DNA from: Arthonia radiata
Taxonomy: Eukaryota > Ascomycota > Arthoniomycetes > Arthoniales > Arthoniaceae
DNA length: 64,000 nt
Direction of reading: 5' to 3'
Assembly: GCA_002989075.1 (NCBI GenBank)
Contig: PSQN01000006.1
Coordinates: forward strand, 496,001 to 560,000
Part shown: positions 54,257 to 64,000 of the stretch, piece by piece
Layout: every line of letters starts with the position of its first letter
How positions within the stretch are numbered: position 1 is the stretch's first letter
Made by a program: the position numbers and the translations under genes
Notes under the pieces: model-generated
What the model saw: the letters and a program-made list of their open reading frames with translations, nothing else
Database searches by the model: none
Told to the model about the DNA's origin: nothing

Positions 54257-54649
54257 GTCACCCCATCTTCGAGACGGTTACGTTCGAAGAGACGCGCCCT
54301 CCGTTCGACTCGCGCCTGCGGTTAAGCAAAATTGCATAGACTCTGCTCTCCTTGTGAACTGCCAGTATCGGGTTCTTGTCACCCACGACGTCAAGCCGTT
54401 GTCAAATTGTACGATTCCGCATTTGCGTATCCTCAGATTTGGTTATCGAAGACAGTTAGACCCATCTCTAATCACGTGATCCTCGAATGTGAGGATCTTG
54501 GCAACTGACTCCCGCGCGAAACGTTCCTCTCATCAACGCGACAAAAAGTAACAACTCGCAATCACCTGGCCCAACCCTGAAAACGATTCACCACTTCAAG
54601 CAGCGCATATAAGCCATTGCAATTCGATGAGGCACGTCTGATCGCCCAC
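54257..54649. promoter_or_regulatory. divergent promoter region (PMS1 / RSC8-SWI3)
   Basis: 393 bases between opposite starts. A palindromic E-box ATCACGTGAT lies at 54471-54480, matching the Cbf1-type core TCACGTGA. ACGCG steps near 54,290 and 54,535 resemble MBF half sites. The spacing would allow shared control. Confidence 0.5.
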
Positions 54650-56854
54650 ATGGAGGAAACCAACGGGGGTACTCCCCAGCCACCTCCCGACGCGACGGCA
54701 GAACCGACCATTCTACAACCACCTGCCAACGGCGCGACCGAGGATGTCGCAATGGGCGAGGACATAGACACCACACAAGTCAAGAAGTCGCCTGCCGCAG
54801 AGCCTACACCGCTTCCAGAGGCGCCCTCAGACAACCCGCTCGATGCGCCCGAAGGTCCGCGTCCCGAAGTAGCAGAAGAAGCCGTGGCTGAGGACGAGGA
54901 GATGGGCGGTGAGGACGCGGAGGGCGAAGCCGCTGAGAAGGCAGAAGATGGGGAGGCAGAAGACGCAGAGGGCGACGGAGAAGACCCAGCAGCGCAAAAG
55001 GCCTCCCTCGAAGCCAGCGCGCGGTCACATCTAGCGACACAAACACACTCTATTATCCTACCTTCGTACAGCACATGGTTCAACATGGACACCATCCATC
55101 AGAACGAGAAGAGAGCGCTGCCCGAATTCTTCAACAACCGCAACCGCAGCAAGACACCCGCTGTTTACAAAGACTACCGCGACTTTATGATCAACACCTA
55201 CCGCCTCAACCCTCAAGAATATCTCACATTTACGGCCTGCCGGCGCAATCTGGCCGGCGATGTCTGCGCCATCATGCGCGTCCACGCCTTCCTCGAACAA
55301 TGGGGCCTCATCAACTTCCAGATCGACCCGGAAACACGCCCCTCCAATGTCGGTCCCCCATTCACAGGCCACTTCCGCGTCATCGCCGACACCCCACGTG
55401 GCCTGCAACCCTTTCAACCAGCTCCCCGCAACGCTACCCTTACAGCCGGCAAACCACACCCCTCCACCGCGCGGCGCCTCTCTCAGGCCCAACCATCCTC
55501 CACCGACCTCAACCTCTCCGTCCGCCAAAACATCTACGACACCACCGGCAAAGACGTCACGCCCGCCGACCACAACGATCCCGACGCCAAACCCACGTCC
55601 GACTCCCTGGAGACCAAACTCGCCGCCCCCGACAAACCCGTCCACTGCCACTCCTGCGGCACGGATACCACGCGCACGCGCTACCATCGCGTCAAGTCCG
55701 CGCCGGACACCACCTCCGGTAAGAACGCCCTCATGAACAAGTTCGACCTCTGCCCGATGTGCTACCTCGACGGCCGCTTCCCCGAATCCAGCACCGCCGC
55801 CGAGTACGTGAAGCTGGAGGCGCCGGCGGACAAGCAAGACCGCGACAAGCCGTGGGATGATCGGGAGACGCTCATGCTGCTGGAAGCGCTCGAGGCGTTT
55901 GACCAAGATTGGGAGTCCGTCGCTGAGCATGTGGGCACGCGCACAAGAGAACAATGCGTGCTCAAATTCCTGCAACTGGAGATCGAGGATAAGTACGTCG
56001 CTGCGGAGTCCACGAACGGCGAGGTCGGTGGAAGAGAGGATCTGAGATGGATGAGCGGCGGGCGTGTGCCATTCGCGCAGAGTGAGAATCCGGTGATGTC
56101 TGTGCTGGGCTTTTTGGCGGCGGGCGTGGATCCAGCGGTTGCGGCGGCGGCGAGCGGACGGGCGGTGGAGAGCATGGTGAAGAGTATGGGGGAGAAGCGG
56201 AAGACGCTTGCGCAGCGGTTTGGAGAGGCGCAGGCGGGTCCTGGTGAGAAATCGGTTGGGGAGCAAGGGGAAGGTATGGAAGTTGATGGAAAGCCTCATC
56301 CAAACGATCCGCAGACTACGACGTTGGCGTTGGCGTCGACGAGAGCGTTCGCGCTGTCATCGCATGTGGAGCGTCTGACGGGGAGCCAGTTGCAGAGCGC
56401 GACGGCACTGCAGTTGGAGAAGCTGAACCTGAAGCTGGGGCAGTTCAACGAGCTTGAATCACTTTTGGCTGCTGAGCGGCGGGAGGTGGAGCGGAGGGCA
56501 AAGGAGCTGTTTATCGAGAAGCTGCAATGGCGACGGAAGATGGATCGGGTGAAAGAAGAGGTGCTGCGGGGCGTGAAAATGGGACTGTCGGGGAACGTTG
56601 GAGACGACGGCAAGGTGGCACCAGGGAGTGGAAGCGAGGGACTCAGTGTGCTTATGGAGGCGCTGCGCGGCATGGGTTTGGACAGCAGCAAGCTTGAGGG
56701 TGCTGTCGCGGGTGGTGTCAAGAAGGTGCCAGCGGTCGTTGCGCCAGCTTCTGGGGGCGCTGAGAACGGCGATGGCATGCAGTTGGATCAACAGCCGATG
56801 GAGGAGCTGATGGCGCCTAGTGAGAACGGCGAGGTCAAGCGGTTCGAGATCTAG
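54650..56854 (+). CDS. RSC8: SWIRM/SANT chromatin-remodelling subunit (RSC8/SWI3)
   Basis: 734 aa, no intron. Core scaffold subunit of SWI/SNF and RSC remodellers. Order: an acidic N-terminal ~130 residues; SWIRM at about 133-225 (IILPSYSTWFNMDTIHQNEK, then FFNNRNRSKTP, DYRDFMINTYRLNPQEYLT, CRRNLAGDVCAIMRVHAFLE); a ZZ-like zinc segment starting CHSCGTD at about 329; SANT at about 400-445 (PWDDRETLMLLEALEAFDQD, then VGTRTREQCVLKFLQLEIED); and a C-terminal coiled coil at about 585-640. The order SWIRM-ZZ-SANT-coiled coil is diagnostic. The frame is open upstream to 54617 but only with a TTG, so the ATG at 54650 is used. Confidence 0.94.
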   Translation: MEETNGGTPQPPPDATAEPTILQPPANGATEDVAMGEDIDTTQVKKSPAAEPTPLPEAPSDNPLDAPEGPRPEVAEEAVAEDEEMGGEDAEGEAAEKAEDGEAEDAEGDGEDPAAQKASLEASARSHLATQTHSIILPSYSTWFNMDTIHQNEKRALPEFFNNRNRSKTPAVYKDYRDFMINTYRLNPQEYLTFTACRRNLAGDVCAIMRVHAFLEQWGLINFQIDPETRPSNVGPPFTGHFRVIADTPRGLQPFQPAPRNATLTAGKPHPSTARRLSQAQPSSTDLNLSVRQNIYDTTGKDVTPADHNDPDAKPTSDSLETKLAAPDKPVHCHSCGTDTTRTRYHRVKSAPDTTSGKNALMNKFDLCPMCYLDGRFPESSTAAEYVKLEAPADKQDRDKPWDDRETLMLLEALEAFDQDWESVAEHVGTRTREQCVLKFLQLEIEDKYVAAESTNGEVGGREDLRWMSGGRVPFAQSENPVMSVLGFLAAGVDPAVAAAASGRAVESMVKSMGEKRKTLAQRFGEAQAGPGEKSVGEQGEGMEVDGKPHPNDPQTTTLALASTRAFALSSHVERLTGSQLQSATALQLEKLNLKLGQFNELESLLAAERREVERRAKELFIEKLQWRRKMDRVKEEVLRGVKMGLSGNVGDDGKVAPGSGSEGLSVLMEALRGMGLDSSKLEGAVAGGVKKVPAVVAPASGGAENGDGMQLDQQPMEELMAPSENGEVKRFEI

Positions 56855-57158
56855 GACGCTCGTCCGCGCGAATGTGGGTTGGGACGCTTGGGGTATCCTT
56901 CGTGGCATTGGGGTTGATTGCAATGACGGTAGCGATATGGCAATGAAAGTATGTAACAGTACGGGGCGGGTGTGCTTGCGTTACGCGATAGACCTTAGCA
57001 AGTATTCAAAGATCGAGCATATGACCCAGTCTTGTCTCAAGATCTATATGTGCTGCTAGCAAGAGCTTGAACGGAGCTGATATTGATTTTCAATCTGAGC
57101 GAACTGGGTATACGATGGCCATCATCACGATCATCACACGCCATCACCACACCGCCTC
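56855..57158. other. convergent intergenic region
   Basis: 304 bases between the stop codons of the RSC8/SWI3 gene and the next gene. Contains the usual A/T-richer 3' flank; no gene. Confidence 0.5.
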
Positions 57159-58019
57159 TCAAGAGCTCACAACATCTCCACTGACCCTGCTCCACTCACT
57201 GACACCACTAACCTCACTCCTCGCATCCTCCATATCCTCCCGTCCAGCAGTCTCACTCCTTCCATCCTCACTCTCCTCAGCCTGCATCCTTAGCTCCTCA
57301 AAATCCAGCACCTCATCCGCACTGCTGCTCGTAGGCGTCATCAACCCACTCATCGGCGTCAGAACACCCTCTCCCATCTCACTCGGCGCGCTCACGACGC
57401 TCATACTCGCCCCATCATCAATCTCCATCGTCTCCGTAGAGCTGGTCGTAGGCGTCAACACAGCACCCTCATGCAACGCCTCTTCATGCAGCGCCTCCTC
57501 CTGCGCTGACCGCATCGTCTCCGTACTAGCGCGGCTGCGCAGCTCCGAGTGTTGTGATGCCGACTGCGCATTGAGAATTGCATCTGCGTCCGCAGCTTCT
57601 GTGGCGACTTTCTCGGGATCGAATTGTCCCTCATGCACACTGCCTCTTCTCTTCCTCAACGCACCTTCATCCTTCTCGATCCCAGTCGCGGCGCTCTTCT
57701 CATGCTCGTCTCTCGCCCGCTCAGGCCCTGAGCCACGTCTAATATGCCTGCGGCGTCGTCTCCACGGGCCTTCAGCACGTGGCACGCCCTCCCATTGCCC
57801 TGCGTTAGCGCCAAATGGTGCTTCACGCCGCCTGTGGCCTTCGATATCCTGCTTGAGCTCGCGGAACTCTTCTTTTAGGCCGACCCAGGCGGCTTGAGCG
57901 CGGCCGCCGACGTCGTCGGCCCAGGTGCGGAAGGGCTCGTGGTTTTCGTAGAGGAGGGTGCCGGCTGCGGCGGTGGCGGTCGTGAGGAGGACGGTGGCGC
58001 GGATGACGGGGACGGCCAT
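57159..58019 (-). CDS. hypothetical protein with N-terminal membrane segment
   Basis: 286 aa, no intron. Residues 4-24 (VIRATVLLTTATAAAGTLLY) are a single hydrophobic segment, either a signal anchor or a mitochondrial/outer-membrane type anchor. A helix with basic and acidic residues follows (WVGLKEEFRELKQDIEGHRR), then a low-complexity Ser/Glu-rich C-terminal half with EAL/HE repeats near the middle (EEALHEEALHEG). No family recognised. ATG 58019 is the first in frame. Confidence 0.65.
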   Translation of the reverse strand: MAVPVIRATVLLTTATAAAGTLLYENHEPFRTWADDVGGRAQAAWVGLKEEFRELKQDIEGHRRREAPFGANAGQWEGVPRAEGPWRRRRRHIRRGSGPERARDEHEKSAATGIEKDEGALRKRRGSVHEGQFDPEKVATEAADADAILNAQSASQHSELRSRASTETMRSAQEEALHEEALHEGAVLTPTTSSTETMEIDDGASMSVVSAPSEMGEGVLTPMSGLMTPTSSSADEVLDFEELRMQAEESEDGRSETAGREDMEDARSEVSGVSEWSRVSGDVVSS

Positions 58020-58683
58020 GGACGGGATTGGTTGGGAGTTGGTGGGAGAATGTGATAGGGTGTATGATGAGTAGTGTCGTGAGGAGGCTGATCTAAGATG
58101 TATGTCGTCGAAAGTGGGGAGTTGTTTGGTGTGCTGACAGCTGTGGAGAGAGGGAAGCGGTGATGGGGAGGTAAATGCTTAGGTGGTGGTTAAGCGAACG
58201 CTGTCTCGGTGGACGCTTGCTCAAAGCAAGTTGCAAAGGTTGCTCTGACAATGTTCAGAGCGATATGAGAGCGACCTGCATTGTCTGAAGAGTATGGAGA
58301 GTTGCCAGGAGCGTTGTGAGAGGGTTCTAGGAAAGAACGTGGCTGTGACAAGTGTTGGCCACGAGCCAACATCCCGCTTTGATCACGACCGCATCATCAT
58401 CTTATCTCCTATCACCGAGCGTCAAAGGTCGTCGTCATAGTCACATTATTCGAGTCGCCACGTACATGGAGTTGAACACTTCGCCCTAGAGTGTCTTGAT
58501 GTCTATGATGGATGAAGAGAGCATACGGTAATAGTTTGTCAAGCACATGTGCGTCGAGTACAGGGTCAGCACAACACAAGAGTAGAACATTCAGTTCCCT
58601 CGCAGTCCTGGGGTTTACAAACTGGAGAGCCTTCATCAGTGACTGAAACGCCTGAAGCTTGCAACAAAGAACCCCAAAATGCC
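58020..58683. promoter_or_regulatory. divergent intergenic region
   Basis: About 660 bases between the anchored protein and the F-box-like gene on the other strand. Open frames here are short and without motif. Confidence 0.4.
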
Positions 58684-59607
58684 ATGGCAGAGTCTCAGCT
58701 TGCAACGCCATTGTATGACGGGCCATCTCTGCGGCTCCTTGACCTCCCACTCGAACTGCTGGAGCAGATCATCAGCTACCTCGTTCCCCCAGGAATAAAA
58801 GGAGACCGTCAGATCGTGGATGCTTTCGAAGAGGGCGAACAGCACGCCACTCTTTATGCACTCCATCACACGTCCAAGTCCTTCCGCAATCTGACATGGT
58901 CATCTCCGAGGCTCCACCCTCCGCCCAACATACGGCGCAATGAGTTTGGTCCCGCGAAGGCGCTGAAGTCGCAATTCCTCATGCGTCTCGAGGAGCGCGA
59001 TTGGTATAGTGTACCCATGCCGGCCGTATTGTTGAACCATGCGCAGAAGAACCGCATGGAAGAGGCTGAGGCACAGAGGAAAGAAAAGTTGGAGCGCGGC
59101 GAAGGAGAAGAGAGGCCCGTATGGGCGACCCGTCTGAAGCCCCGGTCTTACCACGCTTGCTTCTCATGCTTACGACTACGGCGCTCACACCTATTCGCGA
59201 CGTCACAAGTCACTGGCAGGCGCGCGAAGCTACGAGACCAGAACAGCCCCATTCCACCGAGCGCATTAAAGCGTCACTTCGAGCAGATCAGCAAACGCTT
59301 TTGCATACCCTGCATGCGGAGCACATCCCAACACATTCCCAACAATACTATCCGCTGGGTCGAGGGATGGGATCGTGAGGCAGGCTCGACAGGCGAGAGT
59401 AATGTTAAGGCAGTGCTCGGCACCGGGTTTGTTTGTCAACGGTGGACATGTAGCAGATTCATCAAGGTGGAGATTGGCGGGAAAGCCGAAGATGTGGAAA
59501 GAGGGACCGAAAGCTCTGAGTTCTTGCGAAAGACATGTTCGAGGTGTTTGGAATATCGGAGACCCGGTGGAGATGAGCAACCAGCGAGGGGTCATGTCAT
59601 GATCTGA
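58684..59607 (+). CDS. F-box-like protein with cysteine-rich C-terminal half
   Basis: 307 aa from the ATG at 58684 (an upstream open frame begins with GTG and adds a low-complexity leader). Residues ~17-70 resemble an F-box: RLLDLPLELLEQIISYLVPP followed by LHHTSKSFRNLTW. The C-terminal half has paired cysteines (ACFSCLRLRRSHLF, RFCIPCM, CQRWTCSRFI, KTCSRCLEYR), suggesting metal-binding knuckles. No known fungal family is recognised with confidence. Confidence 0.6.
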   Translation: MAESQLATPLYDGPSLRLLDLPLELLEQIISYLVPPGIKGDRQIVDAFEEGEQHATLYALHHTSKSFRNLTWSSPRLHPPPNIRRNEFGPAKALKSQFLMRLEERDWYSVPMPAVLLNHAQKNRMEEAEAQRKEKLERGEGEERPVWATRLKPRSYHACFSCLRLRRSHLFATSQVTGRRAKLRDQNSPIPPSALKRHFEQISKRFCIPCMRSTSQHIPNNTIRWVEGWDREAGSTGESNVKAVLGTGFVCQRWTCSRFIKVEIGGKAEDVERGTESSEFLRKTCSRCLEYRRPGGDEQPARGHVMI

Positions 59608-59667
59608 TTCATGGTGTCTACAACAGCACGACACTGTACCTGGGTGGTGTTAAAAGCCGCAAAAGGG

Positions 59668-59970
59668 CTAGCTACATCAGCTCTTTAGTATCTCAGCGCC
59701 TAACCCAAATATGAGAAATTCCTGCGTATACGCTCGACATTTGGCACATGCATTCGTTCTGATAGCCCAGCGTCTCTGGTACTCGGACTTCTGACAGTTG
59801 GCTGGCTGAGCATTTGGGCAGCATAAGGAATGTTGTAACTTTTAGAAAGGCCAGCTACGTCAGCTGTTTTGCGTCTTTGTAGCTCTCCTAACCCTCGAAA
59901 CGCTCCTGCGTGTACGCTCGACATCCAGCATATCGAGTCCTCTGAAAGCCCAGCGTCTCGAATGCTTGAT
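59668..59970. repeat. diverged ~120-bp tandem duplication
   Basis: Two copies about 180 bases apart share tcctgcgtatacgctcgaca versus tcctgcgtgtacgctcgaca, with agcccagcgtctc after each and agctac(a/g)tcagct before each. They lie just 3' of the F-box-like gene. No coding function is seen. Confidence 0.75.
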
Positions 59971-61584
59971 CTGTCAACAGGCGCTTTGCGGCCAGCAACC
60001 TATCCTGGAATGCACAGTACCGTTCACACACTTGCCGTACTGTACTCACCGCAACCTACATGAAAAGATACACCTTGCGATATACTTTTACGTCTTCACA
60101 ATGGTGCTATCAAATACCTCAAGTAGGAGCTAGAGCGGCATATTGTCCACGGTCGTGCAGGATGCATAATCCGAGCTACCCCTCCCGTGGAGATCCTCTC
60201 GACTGCTTTGCTTCGAGATCATGAAACATGAGATGCAAGAGCCATGTTCTTACTCAAGCGGTGGGACAAGGAGCCTTATAGCTTCCTGTTGCGGAGCGAT
60301 GTCAAGATGAAGGTCAGCTCTTTCCCTGCCACGCTGCAAACGCTAAGAAACTGACCGGTGGAAGAAAAGGGTGCTGAAATTGAACGCTACGAATCAACAA
60401 GCGCAGGGGCTTGCAGGTTCAATACGATCAGCTTTACTGATAGAAGCAATCGACGAGAGAGGGGGGGTGATGATCTCATCTCCGGGTCGTGATGGGGGGA
60501 GCCAACCACAGCGGGCTAAATCTTCTCTGGGGGCTGAATGGGGAGTATTGTTGGGCGCGCCGTTACTCTGCGCTCGGGAGCGTCAACGGCGAAGTGGCTG
60601 CCGGGTGTCGTGGCCAGTTGTGAAACACATTCGACATCAGACGGGGGCGTATTGAAGAATACTTGCAGCTTTGAGAAGCGACACATGGTCAGTCAGAACA
60701 TGGGCAAGAGAGAGGAGGGTGGTGAAGGAGCAATGGATAGCGAGCAGGTCTTGGCAGGCCACGCGTCCACGGATCACGCTTCAACTGCAGAATGCTGATT
60801 GGTCGCTGCCGGAAAGAAGCAGCAAAGACGAGCCCTAACCCTAGGTAAGAGTCAAGACGCCCTAAACCCGTCTAGTGCCTCCTGCCATCTATGCAACTCT
60901 GTTTTCCCAAGCATCGACAAGGGCCTGTGCGACCTTCATCTTCCTCTTTCTCCCCCCACATCCCCCAATTGCCTCATTTGCCGCTGCTTGGCCAGATTCT
61001 CAGGAGAGCTACAGAGATACCACCCACAGGCCACCACGGAGCGGCTCAATCACACTTCTACAGACCTTCCACGCCCGCTTCCCATCTTGTCCTTTGCTTC
61101 TTCTCACCCGTCCGGTCGCATCGCATTCTCCGGCTCACACCCGACCTCTTGGCCACCTTCGAATCCTTTACTGTCTTTTCCGCGCAGACAAGCCTGATCC
61201 GATTCCCCTTGTCTCACCCAGCGCCCTCCTCGTCAATCTACCTCCCGCTCACCTGGCGAGCCCACATCTCGTCTCTCCCCTTCGCCAACCTCCTCGTAAC
61301 ACTTTCACCTCGACCTGACCTCTACCTCTGTTTCGCTATCGGCGCCCACCCACACCTGCCGCGCCTCCGACGCGATACATCTAATTTTAATCCATCTACA
61401 ACAAGGACAGCCCATTGGACGCCACGCTCGCTTCAGTCTTTAACAGCCTTCAGCATGTCCCACTGAGAAATCATACATTCCGGCATTGGCGTTCACACTC
61501 TACACGCCTAAGATACGGCCATATAATATACAAACACTGTCATAATCGAGGTGTGCGCAGAGTTCTCGCATCATATCATCCACA
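59971..61584. other. intergenic and pyrimidine-rich leader
   Basis: About 1.6 kb upstream of the DUF3431 gene. Contains a telomere-like pair (ccctaaccctag) near 60,833-60,844. From about 60,860 to 61,330 it is strongly C/T-rich, which produces several overlapping Pro/Ser-rich open frames that I take as leader sequence. Confidence 0.5.
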
Positions 61585-63007
61585 ATGCCTCGCCTACTAC
61601 CTGTACGGGTACCTTTCCTACGCGCGGTGTCGCCTTCGTCCCGCATACGCTACTCAAAGGTCACCGAAGGTCACAGCCCAACATTACCAGCCCCTGAGTC
61701 TTTCAACCTCGAAGACCCTAATCATCAGCCGCGAAAGTCACGGCTATTATCGACGCCTGTGTTGACTCTGCTTTTTATCCTCATTTTCGCGCTCGGTTTC
61801 CTATCAGGCAAGACGCCACATTATCTGAGAAAAGGCACAGGAGTACTCGAGGCGGACGAGCCCTATGATGCTTCCAGTAGGAAGCCTCTTATTACATCTG
61901 GGAAGCACCCGCGCCCAAGCCACTCATCGACACAACCTCACATCGATGCGGATAGAGCGCTCATCATCGCGTCATTCAGAGACCAAGACATCTCATGGCT
62001 GAATGAAACACCTTCAGAGTACGTATTGTTACCTGCCACCCACTCGCACATTAGCTGACAATTTTTTTTCCAGCTGGACAGTATTTCGGTACATGCTCGA
62101 CGACCCTAGCCCTGATCCCGCCGTTGGTCTACCAGTTCCACGCAACTACGGACGTGAGGCCATGGCGTATCTAACATTCATCATTGACAACTACCATAAC
62201 TTGCCACGATACTCGCTCTTCACCCATGGCCATTACAGTTCGTGGCACCAAGTGGAGCCTCTACCATGGAAGATCCGGGCAATGAACTTGACTTCTCTTG
62301 ACCAAGAAGGCTACATCAACCTGAGGTGCGGTGACGAACTCGGCTGCAAACCATTCCCATATCTCGACACGCAGGTCTATGAGAACATGAATTGGGACGG
62401 CGAACTGCACACACGTCGTTTCTGGGACTTGATCATGCCACACCAGCCATTGCCCAGATACGTCAGCTACAAGTGCTGCGCACAACATGCTGTCACGGAC
62501 GATGCTATTCGGCTACTGTCGTTGGAAGATTGGGAACGGATTCGCGCGCCTCTACTGCGTGATGCTGAGGACTACCCAGACATGGTCGAAGGTCCTAATG
62601 CGGCCCACCTGAATCCATGGGTTGCCGGCAACATTTTGGAGAAATTCTGGCACATCTTCTTCGGCAAGCCATCAGAGTTCTGCCCTGACGCCGATTTCTG
62701 CCGAAATGTCCACTTTTCGAACGCAATAGTATGCGATCGCAACACGGACTTGCATGTCCTGGACTCGGCTGGCTTCGAAGACACAAAATGCGCGTCAGCT
62801 TTCGAAGGGGTACCGCCTGACGAAGAGCCAAATTGGGACGAATGGTATGCCAAGCTACCGGAAACCAAAGAGAGATTGGCCCGAGAAAAAGAAGCAGCAG
62901 AGCGCAAAGAGCCGTCGCAAGCCGCCGCCGACGCTATCAAGGGTGCGCAAGCGAGCAGTCCAGACGAGGATAAGATCAAAGACGAAAACAAAGATCCGCA
63001 ACGATGA
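61585..63007 (+). CDS. DUF3431 family type II membrane protein
   Basis: 455 aa in exons 61585-62018 and 62074-63007 (55-nt GT-AG intron with GCTGAC branch site; phase 2). A short cytosolic N terminus is followed by one membrane segment at about residues 57-75 (TPVLTLLFILIFALGFLSG). The lumenal domain has family blocks: RALIIASFRDQDISWLNE, FIIDNYHNLPRYSLFTHGHY, SSWHQVEPLPWKIRAMNL, INLRCGDELGC and VDGNGW-like (VAGNILEKFWHIFFGKP). The C terminus is charged and low-complexity. DUF3431 proteins are fungal and often called glycosyltransferase-like, but the activity is unproven. Confidence 0.85.
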
Positions 63008-63631
63008 AACACCGCTGAAGAACAGCTAGATGAAGTAAACACGAGTATGGGCTCGTCTGACGTGAGAGATGACGAGACGACTTCTTCGACCCAGTTGCAT
63101 TATCTCTGGCAACTCCGATTCGAGCGCTCAGGAAGCGGCAGCGCACATTTATGGGTATGACAAGTTCTGTCGCATTGATAGGCATTTCACCCGAGCCGGA
63201 AGCTATCGAAGTTCGGAGACATCATCTCGTCAAGATGAGCGGTACAGCCACCATGTACGGTCAGCGGAAGTCAATCCGATTCGCGAGAGTGATTGACACG
63301 GGAACAGAGCATGGAGACTCCTCAGCTGATGTAAGGAATGCATGCTATCGACGAGGACTCCACGAGCGTAGCCTTGTATATGCGTCTGGCGAGGCTTGGA
63401 TCATCAGATGGAGATCCGTTTCAGCGGCGTCGAGCGGGCAATTGTGCATATACAGCTGCATTGGTGGAGTTATCATCCGTGTGAATAATTGAGAAGCAGC
63501 TTTCGGCAACGGCGACCAACAGAAGCTGCTATTTGAAATAGAACACTACACTATACCCATGTATTGTTTGTCTCTTGACTCTCATGTGACTGTGACCTTG
63601 CCAGGATGTCCATACTGACACCCCCATAAAC
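63008..63631. other. intergenic
   Basis: About 620 bases without a supported gene. Confidence 0.4.
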
Positions 63632-64000
63632 TTATGCTGCTGCGGCCCGCCGTCGAGCTGTCCATTTCAGTCTGTCGCTCATTTCATTAGTTTTAATCCA
63701 AGGTCTGCAAATGACGTCGGTTACCGTAGCTCCTTCACTTTCCTGAATGCGAACCCGCTCCTCTACCAATTTCAGTTTCTCACTATCTGAGGCACGCGAG
63801 CAGTATGAGGTGACATCTATTGCTATTGCGACGATCAGGCCTTTGCCATGGTACATTGAATCTATCATGGACTCCGCTACCCTTACTGATTGATCCGCAG
63901 TCATCCTTTCTCCGCAAGATCGTAGCCGGTCCACGAGCACCACACCCAGAAGCGAACCTTGACCTTTGCTATGTGACAGACAACAGTACGGTAACACACC
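63632..64000 (-). CDS. possible C-terminal exon of a gene crossing the right edge
   Basis: An open frame of at least 121 codons runs from the stop at 63632 into the right edge without an ATG near its beginning. The peptide has a hydrophobic strand then a charged helix (GLIVAIAIDVTSYCS, then SEKLKLVEERVRI) and ends in Ala (RRRAAAA). It could be the last exon of a gene to the right. No family recognised. Confidence 0.3.
   Translation of the reverse strand, partial: GVLPYCCLSHSKGQGSLLGVVLVDRLRSCGERMTADQSVRVAESMIDSMYHGKGLIVAIAIDVTSYCSRASDSEKLKLVEERVRIQESEGATVTDVICRPWIKTNEMSDRLKWTARRRAAAA

Noticed and set aside
55058-56299. Long minus-strand open frame inside the RSC8/SWI3 gene
   Set aside because: Shadow of a GC-rich coding strand; the plus strand has diagnostic SWIRM and SANT domains.
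60799-61466. Three overlapping Pro/Ser-rich open frames upstream of the DUF3431 gene
   Set aside because: C/T-rich leader gives open frames in several registers; none matches a family.

Overview
This window is nuclear DNA from a filamentous ascomycete, most likely a dothideomycete. The evidence is short spliceosomal introns (50-70 nt, GT-AG, with CTGAC/CTAAC branch sites), dense gene packing on both strands, pyrimidine-rich leaders, and fungus-typical families: a TOK1 potassium channel, an AreB/ASD4-type GATA factor, a Zn2Cys6 factor, a Ure2-like GST, a DUF3431 protein and a HeLo-like/NACHT/ankyrin receptor. Exon joins were worked out by hand from frame and splice signals. The species is not identifiable from sequence alone.

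Left third (1-25.8 kb), mostly housekeeping genes: an Irc3-type mitochondrial helicase cut by the left edge; GPI inositol-deacylase BST1; a secreted royal-jelly/yellow-type protein divergent from an F-box protein; an amino-acid permease; an NLR-like HeLo-like/NACHT/ankyrin gene whose frame looks damaged; SRP68; a GATA factor; two adjacent coiled-coil proteins of unknown function; and a large PH-domain protein.

Middle (25.8-31.1 kb), a repeat island: an 18-bp minisatellite, a degenerate ~170-195 bp tandem array, a small three-exon gene carrying a copia-Pol-like beta-barrel domain, then a degenerate ~310-325 bp tandem array that begins inside the last codons of that gene.

Right half (31.1-64 kb), housekeeping again: CTF18, an Rrn5-like Pol I factor, TOK1, a GST, a decayed Crinkler/RHS-like locus (~42.0-44.1 kb), a Zn2Cys6 regulator, ETF-alpha, a carboxymuconolactone-decarboxylase-like protein, mismatch-repair PMS1 divergent from the RSC8/SWI3 chromatin subunit, a small membrane-anchored protein, a second F-box-like protein, a tandem-duplicated intergenic segment, and a DUF3431 membrane protein.

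Most notable observation: several introns in unrelated genes are copies of each other. Intron 1 of the coiled-coil gene at 19.3 kb and intron 2 of TOK1 are both 157 nt, start with the same 17 bases and share an internal 14-base block. Intron 1 of TOK1 and the first intron of the copia-Pol-like gene share a second start. The latter intron looks internally duplicated, with a 3' splice site abutting a new 5' splice site. This pattern fits introner-like elements, known from dothideomycetes.
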